Positions 42,710 to 53,537 are shown, counted from the stretch's first letter. The stretch is DNA of 62,727 nt from Oscillospiraceae bacterium (GCA_017469795.1 JAFUFT010000014.1:1-62727), one strand, 5' to 3'. Translations and numbers: made by a program. The notes: generated from the letters alone by a model not told the origin.

Positions 42710-44273
42710 AATCGAAGGGCTGCGTCTTCATCCGAATGAACCGGAATCAGCCCTCATCCGGAAGGCCCAGCGGCTGCTCGGGAGAGAAATCAAGGGATTG
42801 CGGGTGCTGAAAAAATCCGTCGACGCCAGGAAAAAACCGGACGTTGTGCTGGTATATACCGTAGCAGTCAACGTGAATCAGGAGTCCCAGGTACTGAAAA
42901 GGTGCCGCGGCCGTGTCAGCCAGTATCAGGAGTCAAGCTACAGCTTCCCGTTTCAGCGCCTCAGGCTGACAAAACGGCCGGTCATCATCGGCACCGGCCC
43001 CGCGGGGCTGTTCTGCGGATTGATGCTCTCCCGGGTCGGCGCAAAGCCGATCATTTTAGAGCGCGGCAGAGACGTGGACCAGAGGACAGCGGATGTCGCT
43101 TCGTTTTGGAATACCGGCATCTTGAATACGGAGAGCAATGTGCAGTTCGGGGAGGGGGGAGCCGGCACCTTTTCCGACGGCAAGCTGAATACCGGTGTGA
43201 ACGATCCGAAAATGCGTCTGATTCTGAATGAATTTGTCCGGCATGGCGCGCCAACCGGTATTCTCTATAACGCTGCCCCCCACGTCGGGACCGATCACCT
43301 TCGCACAGTCGTCAAAAAGCTCCGCGAGGAGATCATATCTCTGGGCGGTGAGTTCCGCTTTCAGCATCAGGCCGTCGGTTTCCAAATTGAAAACCAGAGG
43401 ATCACGTCCATTCTGGTCCGATCTCCTGCAGAAGAATACACGCTGGAATCCGACCATTTTGTACTCGCGGTCGGACACAGCGCCCGGGATACATTTGAAT
43501 CCCTATACTCTGCCGGCATTCCGATGGAACAAAAACGATTCGCCATCGGTGTACGGATCGAGCATCTGCAATCGGCGGTCACCGTATCCCAATATGGCGC
43601 AGAAATCCCCGGGCTGCCTGTCAGCTCGTATAAGCTCTCCTGTCACCCGGAATGCGGCAGGGGTGTGTTTTCCTTCTGTGTATGTCCGGGCGGCGTAGTG
43701 GTCGGCGCTGCGTCTGAGAACGGGATGGTTTGTACAAACGGAATGAGCTATTATTCAAGAGATGGAAGAAACATCAACGGCGGCCTGCTGGTCGGTGTGG
43801 GCCCGGAAGACTATGCCTCAAATCATCCGCTCGCAGGTATGTTTCTGCAACGAGATCTGGAAGCGGCGGCATATCAATCGGGGGGAGGCAATTACTGCGC
43901 CCCTGCGCAGCTGGTCGGAGACTTCCTCCGCCACAGGCCGTCTGCAGGGCCTGGCTCGGTCCAGCCGACCTATCTTCCCGGTGTGAGATGGACGGATCTG
44001 CATGAATGCCTTCCCTCATTCATTACAGAGGCTCTGGAGCAGGCAATTCCCATACTCGGAAAGAAAATGGCCGGATTTGACGCGCCGGATGCCGTTCTCA
44101 CCGCAGTGGAAGCCAGAAGCTCTTCCCCAGTACGGATCCTGCGGGACAGCACAGGACAGAGCGCGATCCGCGGCTTATACCCGTGCGGAGAGGGCGCCGG
44201 TTATGCAGGCGGTATCATGTCCGCCGCTGCGGATGGGATCCATATCGCTGAGTGTATTTGCCAAAACTTCTGA
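42702..44273 (+). CDS. FAD-dependent dehydrogenase, COG2509 type
   Basis: A 523-residue flavoprotein. The N-terminal ~85 residues are the family's small alpha/beta domain (IRKAQRLLGREIKGLRVLKKSVDAR region); the FAD motif VIIGTGPAGLFCG follows. GEGGAGTFSDGKLNTG and the C-terminal GLYPCGEGAGYAGGIMSAA are specific to this widespread but uncharacterised group. The GTG start overlaps the crotonase gene; an upstream frame of 35 codons is rejected because the family begins at this point. No partner gene indicates its substrate. Confidence 0.85.
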   Translation: MLKIEGLRLHPNEPESALIRKAQRLLGREIKGLRVLKKSVDARKKPDVVLVYTVAVNVNQESQVLKRCRGRVSQYQESSYSFPFQRLRLTKRPVIIGTGPAGLFCGLMLSRVGAKPIILERGRDVDQRTADVASFWNTGILNTESNVQFGEGGAGTFSDGKLNTGVNDPKMRLILNEFVRHGAPTGILYNAAPHVGTDHLRTVVKKLREEIISLGGEFRFQHQAVGFQIENQRITSILVRSPAEEYTLESDHFVLAVGHSARDTFESLYSAGIPMEQKRFAIGVRIEHLQSAVTVSQYGAEIPGLPVSSYKLSCHPECGRGVFSFCVCPGGVVVGAASENGMVCTNGMSYYSRDGRNINGGLLVGVGPEDYASNHPLAGMFLQRDLEAAAYQSGGGNYCAPAQLVGDFLRHRPSAGPGSVQPTYLPGVRWTDLHECLPSFITEALEQAIPILGKKMAGFDAPDAVLTAVEARSSSPVRILRDSTGQSAIRGLYPCGEGAGYAGGIMSAAADGIHIAECICQNF

Positions 44274-44320
44274 AAATGAAACGATTTTGAAACTTTTCCA
44301 ATCATAATCTCTGTCGAACC

Positions 44321-44352
44321 GGCGCAGAATCAGTGGATTCTGCGCCGTTTTT
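44321..44352 (+). terminator. terminator after the FAD dehydrogenase
   Basis: Stem GGCGCAGAATC / GATTCTGCGCC with a four-base loop followed by GTTTTTG. Confidence 0.9.
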
Positions 44353-44454
44353 GTCGAATCTATCCGGAAGCTGTCGAAAGATGCGATTTATTATTCTTTC
44401 CAAACGTCTCATTTTGTGGTTTTATGGTGTCAAATTAGTTGCGGAGGGTTACAA

Positions 44455-44724
44455 ATGAGAACAACAATGAATGAAACAACCATCGAAAAGCAGCTCTCAA
44501 ATGGACATAGAGTCGCCTATACGCTTTTTACGGAGAGATTCCCGGATCACGCCATACGATACGGCATCCGGATTGCAGATCAATCAAGCGGGGAAACCGA
44601 TATAGTTCACGACTTGACAACCTATACAGATTCTGCCGCGCAGTTGTTTTCCGCGCTTGTCCGGGGAGAAGCATCGCCGGTCCATCTGCACGATATTGCA
44701 GAGGATTTTGTCTCGTTTTTTTGA
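44455..44724 (+). CDS. DUF6514-like small protein
   Basis: An 89-residue soluble protein. The end, GEASPVHLHDIAEDFVSFF, matches the TPxHLxDVxEDF-type tail of small clostridial proteins classed as DUF6514, and YGIRIADQSSGETDIVHDLTTY fits their middle. GGAGGG lies six bases before the ATG. Flanked by a terminator upstream and the nrdR promoter downstream, so it is alone. Function unknown. Confidence 0.65.
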   Translation: MRTTMNETTIEKQLSNGHRVAYTLFTERFPDHAIRYGIRIADQSSGETDIVHDLTTYTDSAAQLFSALVRGEASPVHLHDIAEDFVSFF

Positions 44725-44749
44725 ATTTGGACATAAAAAAGGGTGGACT

Positions 44750-44778
44750 TTTCATCGAAAGGCTGTTAAAATTATAAT
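44750..44778 (+). promoter_or_regulatory. promoter of nrdR
   Basis: TTTCAT (44750-44755), 17-base spacer, TATAAT (44773-44778), 29 bases before the gene. Confidence 0.6.
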
Positions 44779-44807
44779 AAATTATGTAAACGAGAGGGCT
44801 GATTTCC

Positions 44808-45263
44808 ATGAAGTGTCCGTATTGCACCTATGAAGAAAGCAAAGTCGTCGACTCTCGGCATTCTGAGGATGGATCCTCCATTCGCCGCAGACGGGAGTGC
44901 CTACAGTGCGGAAAGCGGTTTACAACCTACGAAACTGTGGAAAGCCTTCCGATTGTTGTGGTGAAAAAGGACGGCCGCCGACAGACCTTTGACCGGAATA
45001 AAGTACTCAACGGCATGGTGCGCGCCTGTGAGAAACGGCCCGTTTCCATCGCAAGTCTGGAGGCAGCCGCGACCGAGATCGAGCAGATCGTACATAACTC
45101 CCTGGACCGGGAAGTGAAAAGCGACTATATCGGCGAGCTGGTCATGGAACGCCTGAAGCCGCTCGATGAGGTAAGCTATGTCCGTTTTGCCTCCGTTTAC
45201 CGCCAGTTCAAGGATATCAACAGCTTTATGAACGAGCTCAATAAAATCCTTGCCGAAAAATAA
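44808..45263 (+). CDS. nrdR: transcriptional repressor NrdR
   Basis: A 151-residue repressor of ribonucleotide reductase genes. The zinc ribbon is CPYC with CLQCGKR (residues 3-6 and 31-34), followed by the ATP-cone ([21 protein letters not shown] onward). Length and sequence are canonical. NrdR binds paired boxes upstream of nrd operons when dATP is high. No nrd genes lie in the window. The promoter region before it has no obvious NrdR box. Confidence 0.96.
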   Translation: MKCPYCTYEESKVVDSRHSEDGSSIRRRRECLQCGKRFTTYETVESLPIVVVKKDGRRQTFDRNKVLNGMVRACEKRPVSIASLEAAATEIEQIVHNSLDREVKSDYIGELVMERLKPLDEVSYVRFASVYRQFKDINSFMNELNKILAEK

Positions 45264-45271
45264 TAATAATC

Positions 45272-45301
45272 AAGCGGCGGCATCTGCCGCCGCTTCTTTT
45301 T
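45272..45301 (+). terminator. terminator after nrdR
   Basis: AAGCGGCGGCA / TGCCGCCGCTT hairpin followed by CTTTTTGG. The T run abuts the ribosome site of the next gene. Confidence 0.8.
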
Positions 45302-45311
45302 GGAGAAAGAT

Positions 45312-46523
45312 ATGTCTGAACCGAAAACAACAATAATCTATCAGGACAAACGCGTTGTCGTAGCCGTCAAACCTGCTGGAATCTGCTCCACAGACGAGCC
45401 GGGCGGCATGCCGGATCAGATTCGGGCGCTTTTGCACAGTCCCCAGGGCTGTGTGAGAACGGTCCACCGGCTTGATCAGGTCGTCGGCGGTCTGATGGTC
45501 TTTGCCCGTTCCGTCTATGCATCCAAAGTCCTTTCCCAGCAGATCCGCAGCAACGCCTTCGCCAAGCAGTATTGGGCGGTCGTCCATGGGATTCTGCCGG
45601 AACCCAACGGCAGATTTGAGGATCTTTTATATCGGGACCGGAAGCTGCGGAAAACCGAGGTGGTTTCAGCCCCCGGCGAACATGTCAAGCATGCAGTACT
45701 GGATTATCAGGTGCTGGAAACCTGCGGCGCGTTTTCGCTTGTGGAGATCACCCTCCAAACAGGAAGAACACACCAGATCCGAGCGCAGTTTTCCCATCAC
45801 GGGCATCCTCTGGTCGGCGACCGGAAATACGGCGTACCCGACGAACCCGGACCGGTCGCACTGTGGTCCTGCAGGATCGGCTTCTCCCATCCGGAATCAA
45901 ATCGCTGGATGGATTTTGTCTCCCTGCCGCCGCGCATATCTCCCTGGACCCTTTTTTCTTCAATGAATGAGGACTGTGAGATTTTGGATATCGTAGACGA
46001 CTCCGGGCAGCCAACCGGTCAGACTGTACGCCGCGATATGGCCCACCGGAATGGGATCCAGCATCGCACCTCTCACGTGTGGATCCTCCGCAAACAACAG
46101 GGGAGCGTTCAGGTCCTGCTGCAGAAACGCAGCGATGTAAAAGACTCTTTCCCGGGCTGCTACGATATATCCAGCGCCGGACATATCCCTGCCGGATGTG
46201 AGTTTGTCGCCTCCGCCATCAGGGAACTGGAGGAGGAACTTGGATATCACGCCGAGTCAGAGGAATTGATCCTGTGCGGCCAGCGTCGCTTTTCCTTCCG
46301 GGAATCTTTCCATGGCATGCCGTTTTTCGACAAACAGGTCAGCAATATCTATGCCCTTTGGCTTGACCGGGAGCCAGATCAGTTTCATCTGCAGTCTTCC
46401 GAAGTCTCTGAAGTGCGATGGTTTGATTTCAGCCGCTGTCTTGAGATGGTGCGCAACAATTCTTTTCCACACTGCATATATACCGAGGAACTGGAAATGC
46501 TGCAAAAAGCGCTGCAGATATAA
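45312..46523 (+). CDS. fusion of RluA-type pseudouridine synthase and NUDIX hydrolase
   Basis: A 403-residue two-domain protein. Residues ~5-220 are an RluA-type pseudouridine synthase, with catalytic Asp in VHRLDQVVGGLMVFA and the later GRTHQIRAQFSHHGHPLVGD motif. Residues ~225-403 are a NUDIX domain of the IPP-isomerase-like type: DIVDDSGQPTGQTVRRDMAH, CYDISSAGHIPAGC and REL-EEELGY. The first glutamate of the standard GX5E box is Cys here. GGAG stands just before the ATG. The two activities are normally separate; the fusion suggests a link between RNA modification and removal of a nucleotide by-product. Confidence 0.88.
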   Translation: MSEPKTTIIYQDKRVVVAVKPAGICSTDEPGGMPDQIRALLHSPQGCVRTVHRLDQVVGGLMVFARSVYASKVLSQQIRSNAFAKQYWAVVHGILPEPNGRFEDLLYRDRKLRKTEVVSAPGEHVKHAVLDYQVLETCGAFSLVEITLQTGRTHQIRAQFSHHGHPLVGDRKYGVPDEPGPVALWSCRIGFSHPESNRWMDFVSLPPRISPWTLFSSMNEDCEILDIVDDSGQPTGQTVRRDMAHRNGIQHRTSHVWILRKQQGSVQVLLQKRSDVKDSFPGCYDISSAGHIPAGCEFVASAIRELEEELGYHAESEELILCGQRRFSFRESFHGMPFFDKQVSNIYALWLDREPDQFHLQSSEVSEVRWFDFSRCLEMVRNNSFPHCIYTEELEMLQKALQI

Positions 46524-46525
46524 AA

Positions 46526-46548
46526 ACCGGGTGCCATAGGCACCCGGT
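46526..46548. terminator. bidirectional terminator
   Basis: ACCGGGTGCC / GGCACCCGGT with a three-base loop between convergent genes. Confidence 0.7.
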
Positions 46549-46551
46549 CAT

Positions 46552-47037
46552 TTAATTAAAATCAACCTCTTCCGGCGAAACATGATAGGTCTCCCGGCAG
46601 AGCGACAGCGCTATGTCTTCGTTGTGTTCCTGGACAAGAAGACTGATATCCACAGTGGATGTCGTGATCATCGTTACCGGAACCGGACCGCGCGCCAGCG
46701 TGGTAAACACATGCGCGGCAACGCCTGGCGTGTTGACCATATCCTCATCATAGAAATTGAACTTGGTCATGCCGGCGGACGCCTCCATGGTAAGCTCCGG
46801 GCAGGTTGCCTTAAACCCATTCACCACAGGGATCAGCCGTCCCATGCTTTCCATCGAAACCGTAAACGCAACGGAAATGGCGGAACCAAGGGGCGCGGTC
46901 TGAGAGATCATATCCACATTGATCCCGTTGTCTGAAATCGCAGTAAAGATCTCTCCGATGACGCCGCTTTCAAACGGAACATTCCGCAGGGTGATCAGTG
47001 CTATGTTTCTGCAATACGTGATGCTTGAAATGTTCAT
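46552..47037 (-). CDS. stand-alone tandem ACT-domain protein
   Basis: A 161-residue protein with two ACT domains (residues ~10-75 and ~90-155). ITLRNVPFESGVIGEIFTAISDNGINVDMISQTA resembles the regulatory part of aspartate kinase, but the kinase domain is absent. It is the last gene of the asd-dapA-dapB operon, three bases after dapB. It may bind lysine or threonine and regulate aspartate kinase in trans. Confidence 0.85.
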   Translation of the reverse strand: MNISSITYCRNIALITLRNVPFESGVIGEIFTAISDNGINVDMISQTAPLGSAISVAFTVSMESMGRLIPVVNGFKATCPELTMEASAGMTKFNFYDEDMVNTPGVAAHVFTTLARGPVPVTMITTSTVDISLLVQEHNEDIALSLCRETYHVSPEEVDFN

Positions 47038-47039
47038 GG

Positions 47040-47807
47040 TTAAATCATCTCCGATACCAGATCCTGCATATTGTAGAGCCCGGGCTCCGTCTTTTGGCCG
47101 AGGAACGCTGCGGCACGAACGGCGCCGTTCGCAAAAATCTCTCTGGAATATGCAGAGTGCCGAATCTCCAGGACTTCATCCGTTCCGGCAAACAGAATCT
47201 CGTGTTCTCCGACGATCGTCCCGCCTCGGACGGAACTGATTCCGATTTCACGGGGGTCCCGTTTCTGCCGGACACTGTGCCGGTCATAGACATACTCCAT
47301 TTTTTCCGGGAGCACCGAAGCTGCCGCATCGGCTATCATGACCGCAGTCCCGCTGGGAGCATCCAGTTTTCTGTTGTGGTGCCGTTCCACGATCTCGATA
47401 TCGCAGCTGTTTCCCAGAACTCTGGCGGCCTGTTTGACCAGTTCCAGAAGCATGTTGATGCCCATGCTCATATTCGCGGATTTAAAAATACGGACTTCTT
47501 TGGCCGCATCGCAGATCTCCTGCAGCTGCGTCTCCGAATAACCGGTCGTGGCGAGCACCACGCCTGCGCCTTTTTTTCTGCAGAAAGACAGGAGCGGCGT
47601 CAGCGCAGCGGGATTGGAAAAATCAATCACGCAGTCCACATCCCCGGTATACTCCATCGGATCCTTATAGACGGGATATCCGTTCTGCTGTACCGGATTG
47701 AGATCGATTCCGGCTACAATTTCCATGTCCGGGGTCGCCTGGCACATCGCGGTGACAACCTGCCCCATTTTTCCGTTGCAGCCGGAAATCATTACTTTTG
47801 TCATCAT
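47040..47807 (-). CDS. dapB: 4-hydroxy-tetrahydrodipicolinate reductase
   Basis: A 255-residue DapB. The N-terminal nucleotide-binding loop is ISGCNGKMGQVV; the catalytic region is ERHHNRKLDAPSGTA, with the lysine and histidines that hold the substrate. AAAGGAAG precedes the ATG. Second-to-last gene in the lysine operon. Makes tetrahydrodipicolinate for lysine and, in sporulating or wall-building cells, diaminopimelate. Confidence 0.96.
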   Translation of the reverse strand: MMTKVMISGCNGKMGQVVTAMCQATPDMEIVAGIDLNPVQQNGYPVYKDPMEYTGDVDCVIDFSNPAALTPLLSFCRKKGAGVVLATTGYSETQLQEICDAAKEVRIFKSANMSMGINMLLELVKQAARVLGNSCDIEIVERHHNRKLDAPSGTAVMIADAAASVLPEKMEYVYDRHSVRQKRDPREIGISSVRGGTIVGEHEILFAGTDEVLEIRHSAYSREIFANGAVRAAAFLGQKTEPGLYNMQDLVSEMI

Positions 47808-47830
47808 ATACTTCCTTTCCGGGAAATCCC

Positions 47831-48724
47831 TCAGGCAAGCGTAAATCCTTTGGCCAGCAGCGCCTTTTTCAGCCGCTCCACATTGCTGTCTTCCATCTCA
47901 CAGAGCGGAAGTCTCAGAGGCCCGGCATTCATTCCGATCAGATTCATCGCGGTCTTAACAGGGATCGGATTGACCTCGCAGAAGAGGGCGTCGATCAGCT
48001 CCATATAGGAAATCTGCATGGCGGCAGCCTTCTGATAGTCGCCGGCCAGGCAGGCGTCGGCCATTTCCGCAGTCTCCTTCGGGCAGATATTTGCCAGAAC
48101 GGAGATCACGCCCTTCGCGCCCATTGCCATAAAGGGAACAATCTGGTTGTCGTTGCCGCTCCAGATGTTCAGGTCATCTCCGCAGGCATCCAGCGTACGC
48201 AGTACGATATCCGTGCTGCCGGAAGCTTCTTTGACGCCGTTGATCAGGGGATGCTTGCTCAGTTCCTTGTAGATCGGAACCGTCAGCGAGACGCCAGTCC
48301 GCGAGGGGACATTGTAAAGGATCGCAGGGATATTCGCGCTGTCAACGATCTTCGTGTAGTGACGAATCAGCCCCTTGGGCGTGCTCTTGTTGTAATAGGG
48401 GGTGACGAGCAATACGCCGTCGGCGCCGTATTTTGCAGCCTCCTGGCTGAACTCAATGGCATGAGATGTATAGTTGCTTCCGGTGCCCGCGATCACAGGG
48501 ATCCTTCCGGCCACTTTCTCCACGGTGTACTTGATTGCAGCCAGGTGCTCCGGATCTTTCAGGGTAGGCGCTTCTCCGGTGGTGCCGCAGATGGTAATGG
48601 CAGAGGTACCGTTTGCAATATGGAATTCGATCAGCTCACCCAGCTTTTCAAAATTAACGGACTCGTCCTCGTACATGGGCGTGACGATCGCAACATTGGA
48701 ACCTGTAAATAACGGCTTTTTCAT
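47831..48724 (-). CDS. dapA: 4-hydroxy-tetrahydrodipicolinate synthase
   Basis: A 297-residue class I aldolase. GTTGEAPTL is the substrate loop, YYNKSTPKG and YNVPSRTG the tyrosine pair segments, and the Schiff-base lysine is in NGVKEASGS. It condenses pyruvate with aspartate semialdehyde from the asd product encoded 15 bases upstream. Canonical length. Confidence 0.97.
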   Translation of the reverse strand: MKKPLFTGSNVAIVTPMYEDESVNFEKLGELIEFHIANGTSAITICGTTGEAPTLKDPEHLAAIKYTVEKVAGRIPVIAGTGSNYTSHAIEFSQEAAKYGADGVLLVTPYYNKSTPKGLIRHYTKIVDSANIPAILYNVPSRTGVSLTVPIYKELSKHPLINGVKEASGSTDIVLRTLDACGDDLNIWSGNDNQIVPFMAMGAKGVISVLANICPKETAEMADACLAGDYQKAAAMQISYMELIDALFCEVNPIPVKTAMNLIGMNAGPLRLPLCEMEDSNVERLKKALLAKGFTLA

Positions 48725-48739
48725 TGTTATTCTCCTCCC

Positions 48740-49828
48740 TTATTTCTGATTGATATAACCTTCGGCGCAGAGAAGCTCCGCCAGCAGGACACCGCCGCCG
48801 GCAGCGCCGCGCAGCGTGTTGTGTGACAGACAGACAAATTTCATGTCGTACTGGGAATCCTTGCGAAGACGTCCCACGGAAATCGCCATTCCGCCTTCCA
48901 GATCCCGATGGAGTCTGGTCTGAGGCATATTGTCTTCTTCAAAATAGTGGATGAACTGCTTTGGCGCATGGGGAAGCTCCAGTTCCTGGGGCCGGCCCTT
49001 GAACTCTGCCCACATCTTCTTGATCTCGTCAAAATCAACCGGCTGATCAAAGGAAGCAAAAACAGCAGCCATATGTCCGTTGGAAACCGGCACGCGGAGG
49101 CACTGGGCGGTGACGGAAGGGGACTGGGCATTGACGATTTGCCCATTCTCCATGTGTCCCCAGATCTTCATGGGCTCCTGCTCGGATTTTTCCTCCTCGC
49201 CGCCGATATAGGGGATCACGTTGTCAAGCATTTCCGGCCAGGTCTGAAAAGTCTTTCCGGCGCCGGAAATGGCCTGATAGGTACATACCAGGACCTTGTT
49301 CAGACCGAACCGCTCCTTGATAATGGAGAGGGCGGGAACGTAGCTCTGAAGGCTGCAGTTGGATTTTACCGCGATAAACCCGCGTTTGGTGCCCAGACGC
49401 TTTTTCTGGTCCTCGATAATATGAATGTGATCATTGTTGATCTCCGGAATCACCATGGGCACATCCGGCGTCCCGCGGTGGGCGCTGTTATTGGACACCA
49501 CCGGGCATTCCAGTTTGGCGTATCTGTACTCCAGCTCGCGGATTGCCTCCTTCGGCATATCCACGGCGCAGAACACAAAGTCCACTTTTTCCGCAATCGC
49601 TTCGGCATCGGCGTCCGCGTCCATTACGGTGATATTCTTCGCCCATTCCGGGATCTCCGTGTCCATGCACCACTTTGCACCGACAGCCTCCGCGTAGGGC
49701 TTTCCCGCAGACCGGCTGGACGCCGCGAGAACGACAGCCTGGAACCAGGGATGATTATCCATCAGCGTAATAAACCGCTGTCCGACCATGCCCGTCGCGC
49801 CGATGATTCCAACTTTGTACTGATTCAT
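48740..49828 (-). CDS. asd: aspartate-semialdehyde dehydrogenase
   Basis: A 362-residue enzyme of the archaeal/fungal-type Asd group (longer than the classical bacterial type). GATGMVGQRF is the NADP loop, the active cysteine is in KSNCSLQSY, and VSNGHMAAVF holds the catalytic histidine. GAGGAGCG precedes the ATG. First gene after the lysine riboswitch. Confidence 0.95.
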   Translation of the reverse strand: MNQYKVGIIGATGMVGQRFITLMDNHPWFQAVVLAASSRSAGKPYAEAVGAKWCMDTEIPEWAKNITVMDADADAEAIAEKVDFVFCAVDMPKEAIRELEYRYAKLECPVVSNNSAHRGTPDVPMVIPEINNDHIHIIEDQKKRLGTKRGFIAVKSNCSLQSYVPALSIIKERFGLNKVLVCTYQAISGAGKTFQTWPEMLDNVIPYIGGEEEKSEQEPMKIWGHMENGQIVNAQSPSVTAQCLRVPVSNGHMAAVFASFDQPVDFDEIKKMWAEFKGRPQELELPHAPKQFIHYFEEDNMPQTRLHRDLEGGMAISVGRLRKDSQYDMKFVCLSHNTLRGAAGGGVLLAELLCAEGYINQK

Positions 49829-49878
49829 ATTGATCGCTCCTCATAACAGATTAGCAGTATTGATGAATAACTCCTATG

Positions 49879-50113
49879 AAAAAAGCTGACAGGGGAGTGC
49901 CTGCCAGCCGTCAAAGATGTATCTCATACACCAGAGTCAGCAGAAAGCACTCCATCCCTTTTGGGAATGACAGCCGCAGGGCTGTTCGCCGCTGCGTCCA
50001 GAACGAACGACGCCGTATCGTTCGAGCTTCGGCAAAATTTCCTTTCACAACAGCCTCCAGCGAGTACGGCCTCTAAACTGCGCTACTGATAAATTTCGCA
50101 ACCTCTATCCTGC
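49879..50113 (-). ncRNA. lysine riboswitch (L box) with terminator
   Basis: On the minus strand the leader of asd has the L-box consensus: GATAGAGGTTGCG near 50097-50108, TTTGCCGAAGC in the middle, GCTGTCATTCCC and GGGATGGAGTGCTTTC toward the end. P1 forms between GCAGGATAG (50105-50113) and CTTTCTGC (49940-49947). The expression platform ends with stem GCTGGCAGG/CCTGTCAGC and six T (49879-49908). Lysine binding should stop transcription. Confidence 0.93.
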
Positions 50114-50122
50114 GTTTTTTAT

Positions 50123-50152
50123 ATACTACCATAGCCAGACGGATATTGTCAA
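50123..50152 (-). promoter_or_regulatory. promoter of the lysine operon
   Basis: On the minus strand TTGACA (50147-50152), 18-base spacer, TAGTAT (50123-50128), just upstream of the L box. Confidence 0.7.
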
Positions 50153-50253
50153 GGAAGCCGATGTATAAGAATCGCCTGATTTATCAGGCGTTTTCAGGCA
50201 ATTTGCCAAATCAGGAACATGGAAAACATCCAGTTGTCCCATGCGGAAACTTC

Positions 50254-50282
50254 TTGCGTTCTGTATCGGTTTATACTATGAT
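50254..50282 (+). promoter_or_regulatory. promoter of queA-tgt
   Basis: TTGCGT (50254-50259), 17-base spacer, TATGAT (50277-50282). Confidence 0.65.
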
Positions 50283-50318
50283 ATAGTAGACGAATCATTG
50301 AGAATAGAGAGGCATATT

Positions 50319-52488
<2,170 letters not shown>

Positions 52489-52489
52489 C

Positions 52490-52518
52490 TTGCAATCATG
52501 CTGGATAGGCTATATAAT
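52490..52518 (+). promoter_or_regulatory. promoter of yajC
   Basis: TTGCAA (52490-52495), 17-base spacer, TATAAT (52513-52518). Confidence 0.75.
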
Positions 52519-52547
52519 AAAGAAAAAAATATTCGGAGGCTGAATTC

Positions 52548-52865
52548 ATGCTGAATCTTATTTTGACTGCAGCTGCCGGCGGCGCTGCAGGCATCCTTAC
52601 GACGATTCTGCCGTTCGTTGTGCTGATTGTCGTCTTTTACTTTCTGTTGATCCGTCCGGAAAACAAAAAGAAAAAAGCGCTCAGCGAAATGCGGAACGCT
52701 TTGGCGGTTGGGGATGAAGTGACCACCATCGGTGGAATTGTCGGTCGTGTGGTACACATCAAGGACGATCTGGTCACCATCGAAACCAGCGAGGACAGGG
52801 TCCGGATCCAGATCACCCGCTGGGCGATTTCCACGAAGGGAACCCAGACCGCAGAAAACGGTTAA
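52548..52865 (+). CDS. yajC: preprotein translocase subunit YajC
   Basis: A 105-residue membrane protein with one hydrophobic segment (residues ~20-42) followed by FLLIRPENKKKKALSEMRNALAVGDEVTTIGGIVGRVV, the YajC signature (key: RPxxKK, GDxVxTxGG). Accessory part of the SecDF-YajC complex. GGAGG precedes the ATG. The tgt-yajC-TIGR04086 order is conserved in Firmicutes. Confidence 0.93.
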   Translation: MLNLILTAAAGGAAGILTTILPFVVLIVVFYFLLIRPENKKKKALSEMRNALAVGDEVTTIGGIVGRVVHIKDDLVTIETSEDRVRIQITRWAISTKGTQTAENG

Positions 52866-52876
52866 CGCATAAGGAT

Positions 52877-52927
52877 AGTCCCTTTCGCATATTCTGTTTC
52901 AGAGTATTGCGAAAGGGGCTGTTTTTT
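52877..52927 (+). terminator. yajC terminator overlapping the next gene's leader
   Basis: AGTCCCTTTCGCA (52877-52889) pairs with TGCGAAAGGGGCT (52908-52920), followed by GTTTTTT (52921-52927) directly against the next ATG. The GAAAGGGG of the stem is the only ribosome-site candidate of that gene. Confidence 0.8.
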
Positions 52928-53308
52928 ATGAGATCCGCTACAGCCGGAAAGAATAGCTGGAAAACAGCAGCTGCCGGTTCATTGATCATGCTTCTGTTAT
53001 CCGGAGTATTTGCAGCTGCAGCAGGCGCATGTATCGCCGGCGGAATCATCCCGGCAGACAAATTGGAACTCACCGCAATCGGAGCGACGCTGCTGATCAG
53101 TCTGCTTGGAGCCGTGTTCTGCTGTCACCATACCGTTCAGTTCAAATTGCCAATCTGTCTGGCAGCTTCGTTCCTGTATCTGATCATGATTTTAGCGCTG
53201 CAGAAGCTGTGCTTTCAGCAGATGAACGTAATGTGGCAAATTCCGCTTGTATGTATTCTCGGGGCGGTGATCGGAGCAGCGCTGTCAAATATCGGGACCC
53301 GCAGATAA
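52928..53308 (+). CDS. TIGR04086 family membrane protein
   Basis: A 126-residue protein with four hydrophobic segments (AAAGSLIMLLLSGVF, AIGATLLISLLGAVF, ICLAASFLYLIMILAL, IPLVCILGAVIGAAL). Size, topology and position after yajC match the YrzE/TIGR04086 family. Function unknown. Its start codon touches the T run of the yajC terminator, so its messenger must come from readthrough, and its ribosome site is buried in the terminator stem. Confidence 0.75.
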   Translation: MRSATAGKNSWKTAAAGSLIMLLLSGVFAAAAGACIAGGIIPADKLELTAIGATLLISLLGAVFCCHHTVQFKLPICLAASFLYLIMILALQKLCFQQMNVMWQIPLVCILGAVIGAALSNIGTRR

Positions 53309-53330
53309 TCGCAAAAAAATAGGAAATACG

Positions 53331-53359
53331 TTGAAATCTTCAAACAGCTATGCTATAAT
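53331..53359 (+). promoter_or_regulatory. promoter of the SCIFF operon
   Basis: TTGAAA (53331-53336), 17-base spacer, TATAAT (53354-53359): strong. Confidence 0.85.
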
Positions 53360-53390
53360 ATATTAAACAAACCACAGAGGAGGGTAATCA

Positions 53391-53537
53391 ATGACACATA
53401 TCAAAACGCTGAATGGCGCCACGCTGAAAGAGAGCGCCTGCAAGGGCGGTTGTGGAGAGTGCCAGACTTCTTGTCAGTCTGCATGTAAGACTTCCTGCAC
53501 TGTTGCCAACCAGAAGTGTGAGAATAAGGATCGCTGA
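53391..53537 (+). CDS. scfA: SCIFF ranthipeptide precursor, seven-cysteine form
   Basis: A 48-residue precursor. The family core GGCGECQTSCQSACKTSC and the N-terminal THIKTLNG leader are near-invariant in Clostridia. The six family cysteines are at 21, 24, 28, 32, 36 and 43. A seventh, Cys17 in ESACKGG, is extra. The maturase downstream forms a thioether bridge from Cys to Thr in relatives. GAGGAGGG lies six bases before the ATG. The mature product's role in the cell is not settled; a signalling role has been proposed. Confidence 0.95.
   Translation: MTHIKTLNGATLKESACKGGCGECQTSCQSACKTSCTVANQKCENKDR

Noticed and set aside
49829..50160. Possible T-box leader before asd
   Set aside because: The consensus elements match the lysine riboswitch instead, and no T-box AGGGTGGNACCGCG sequence is present.
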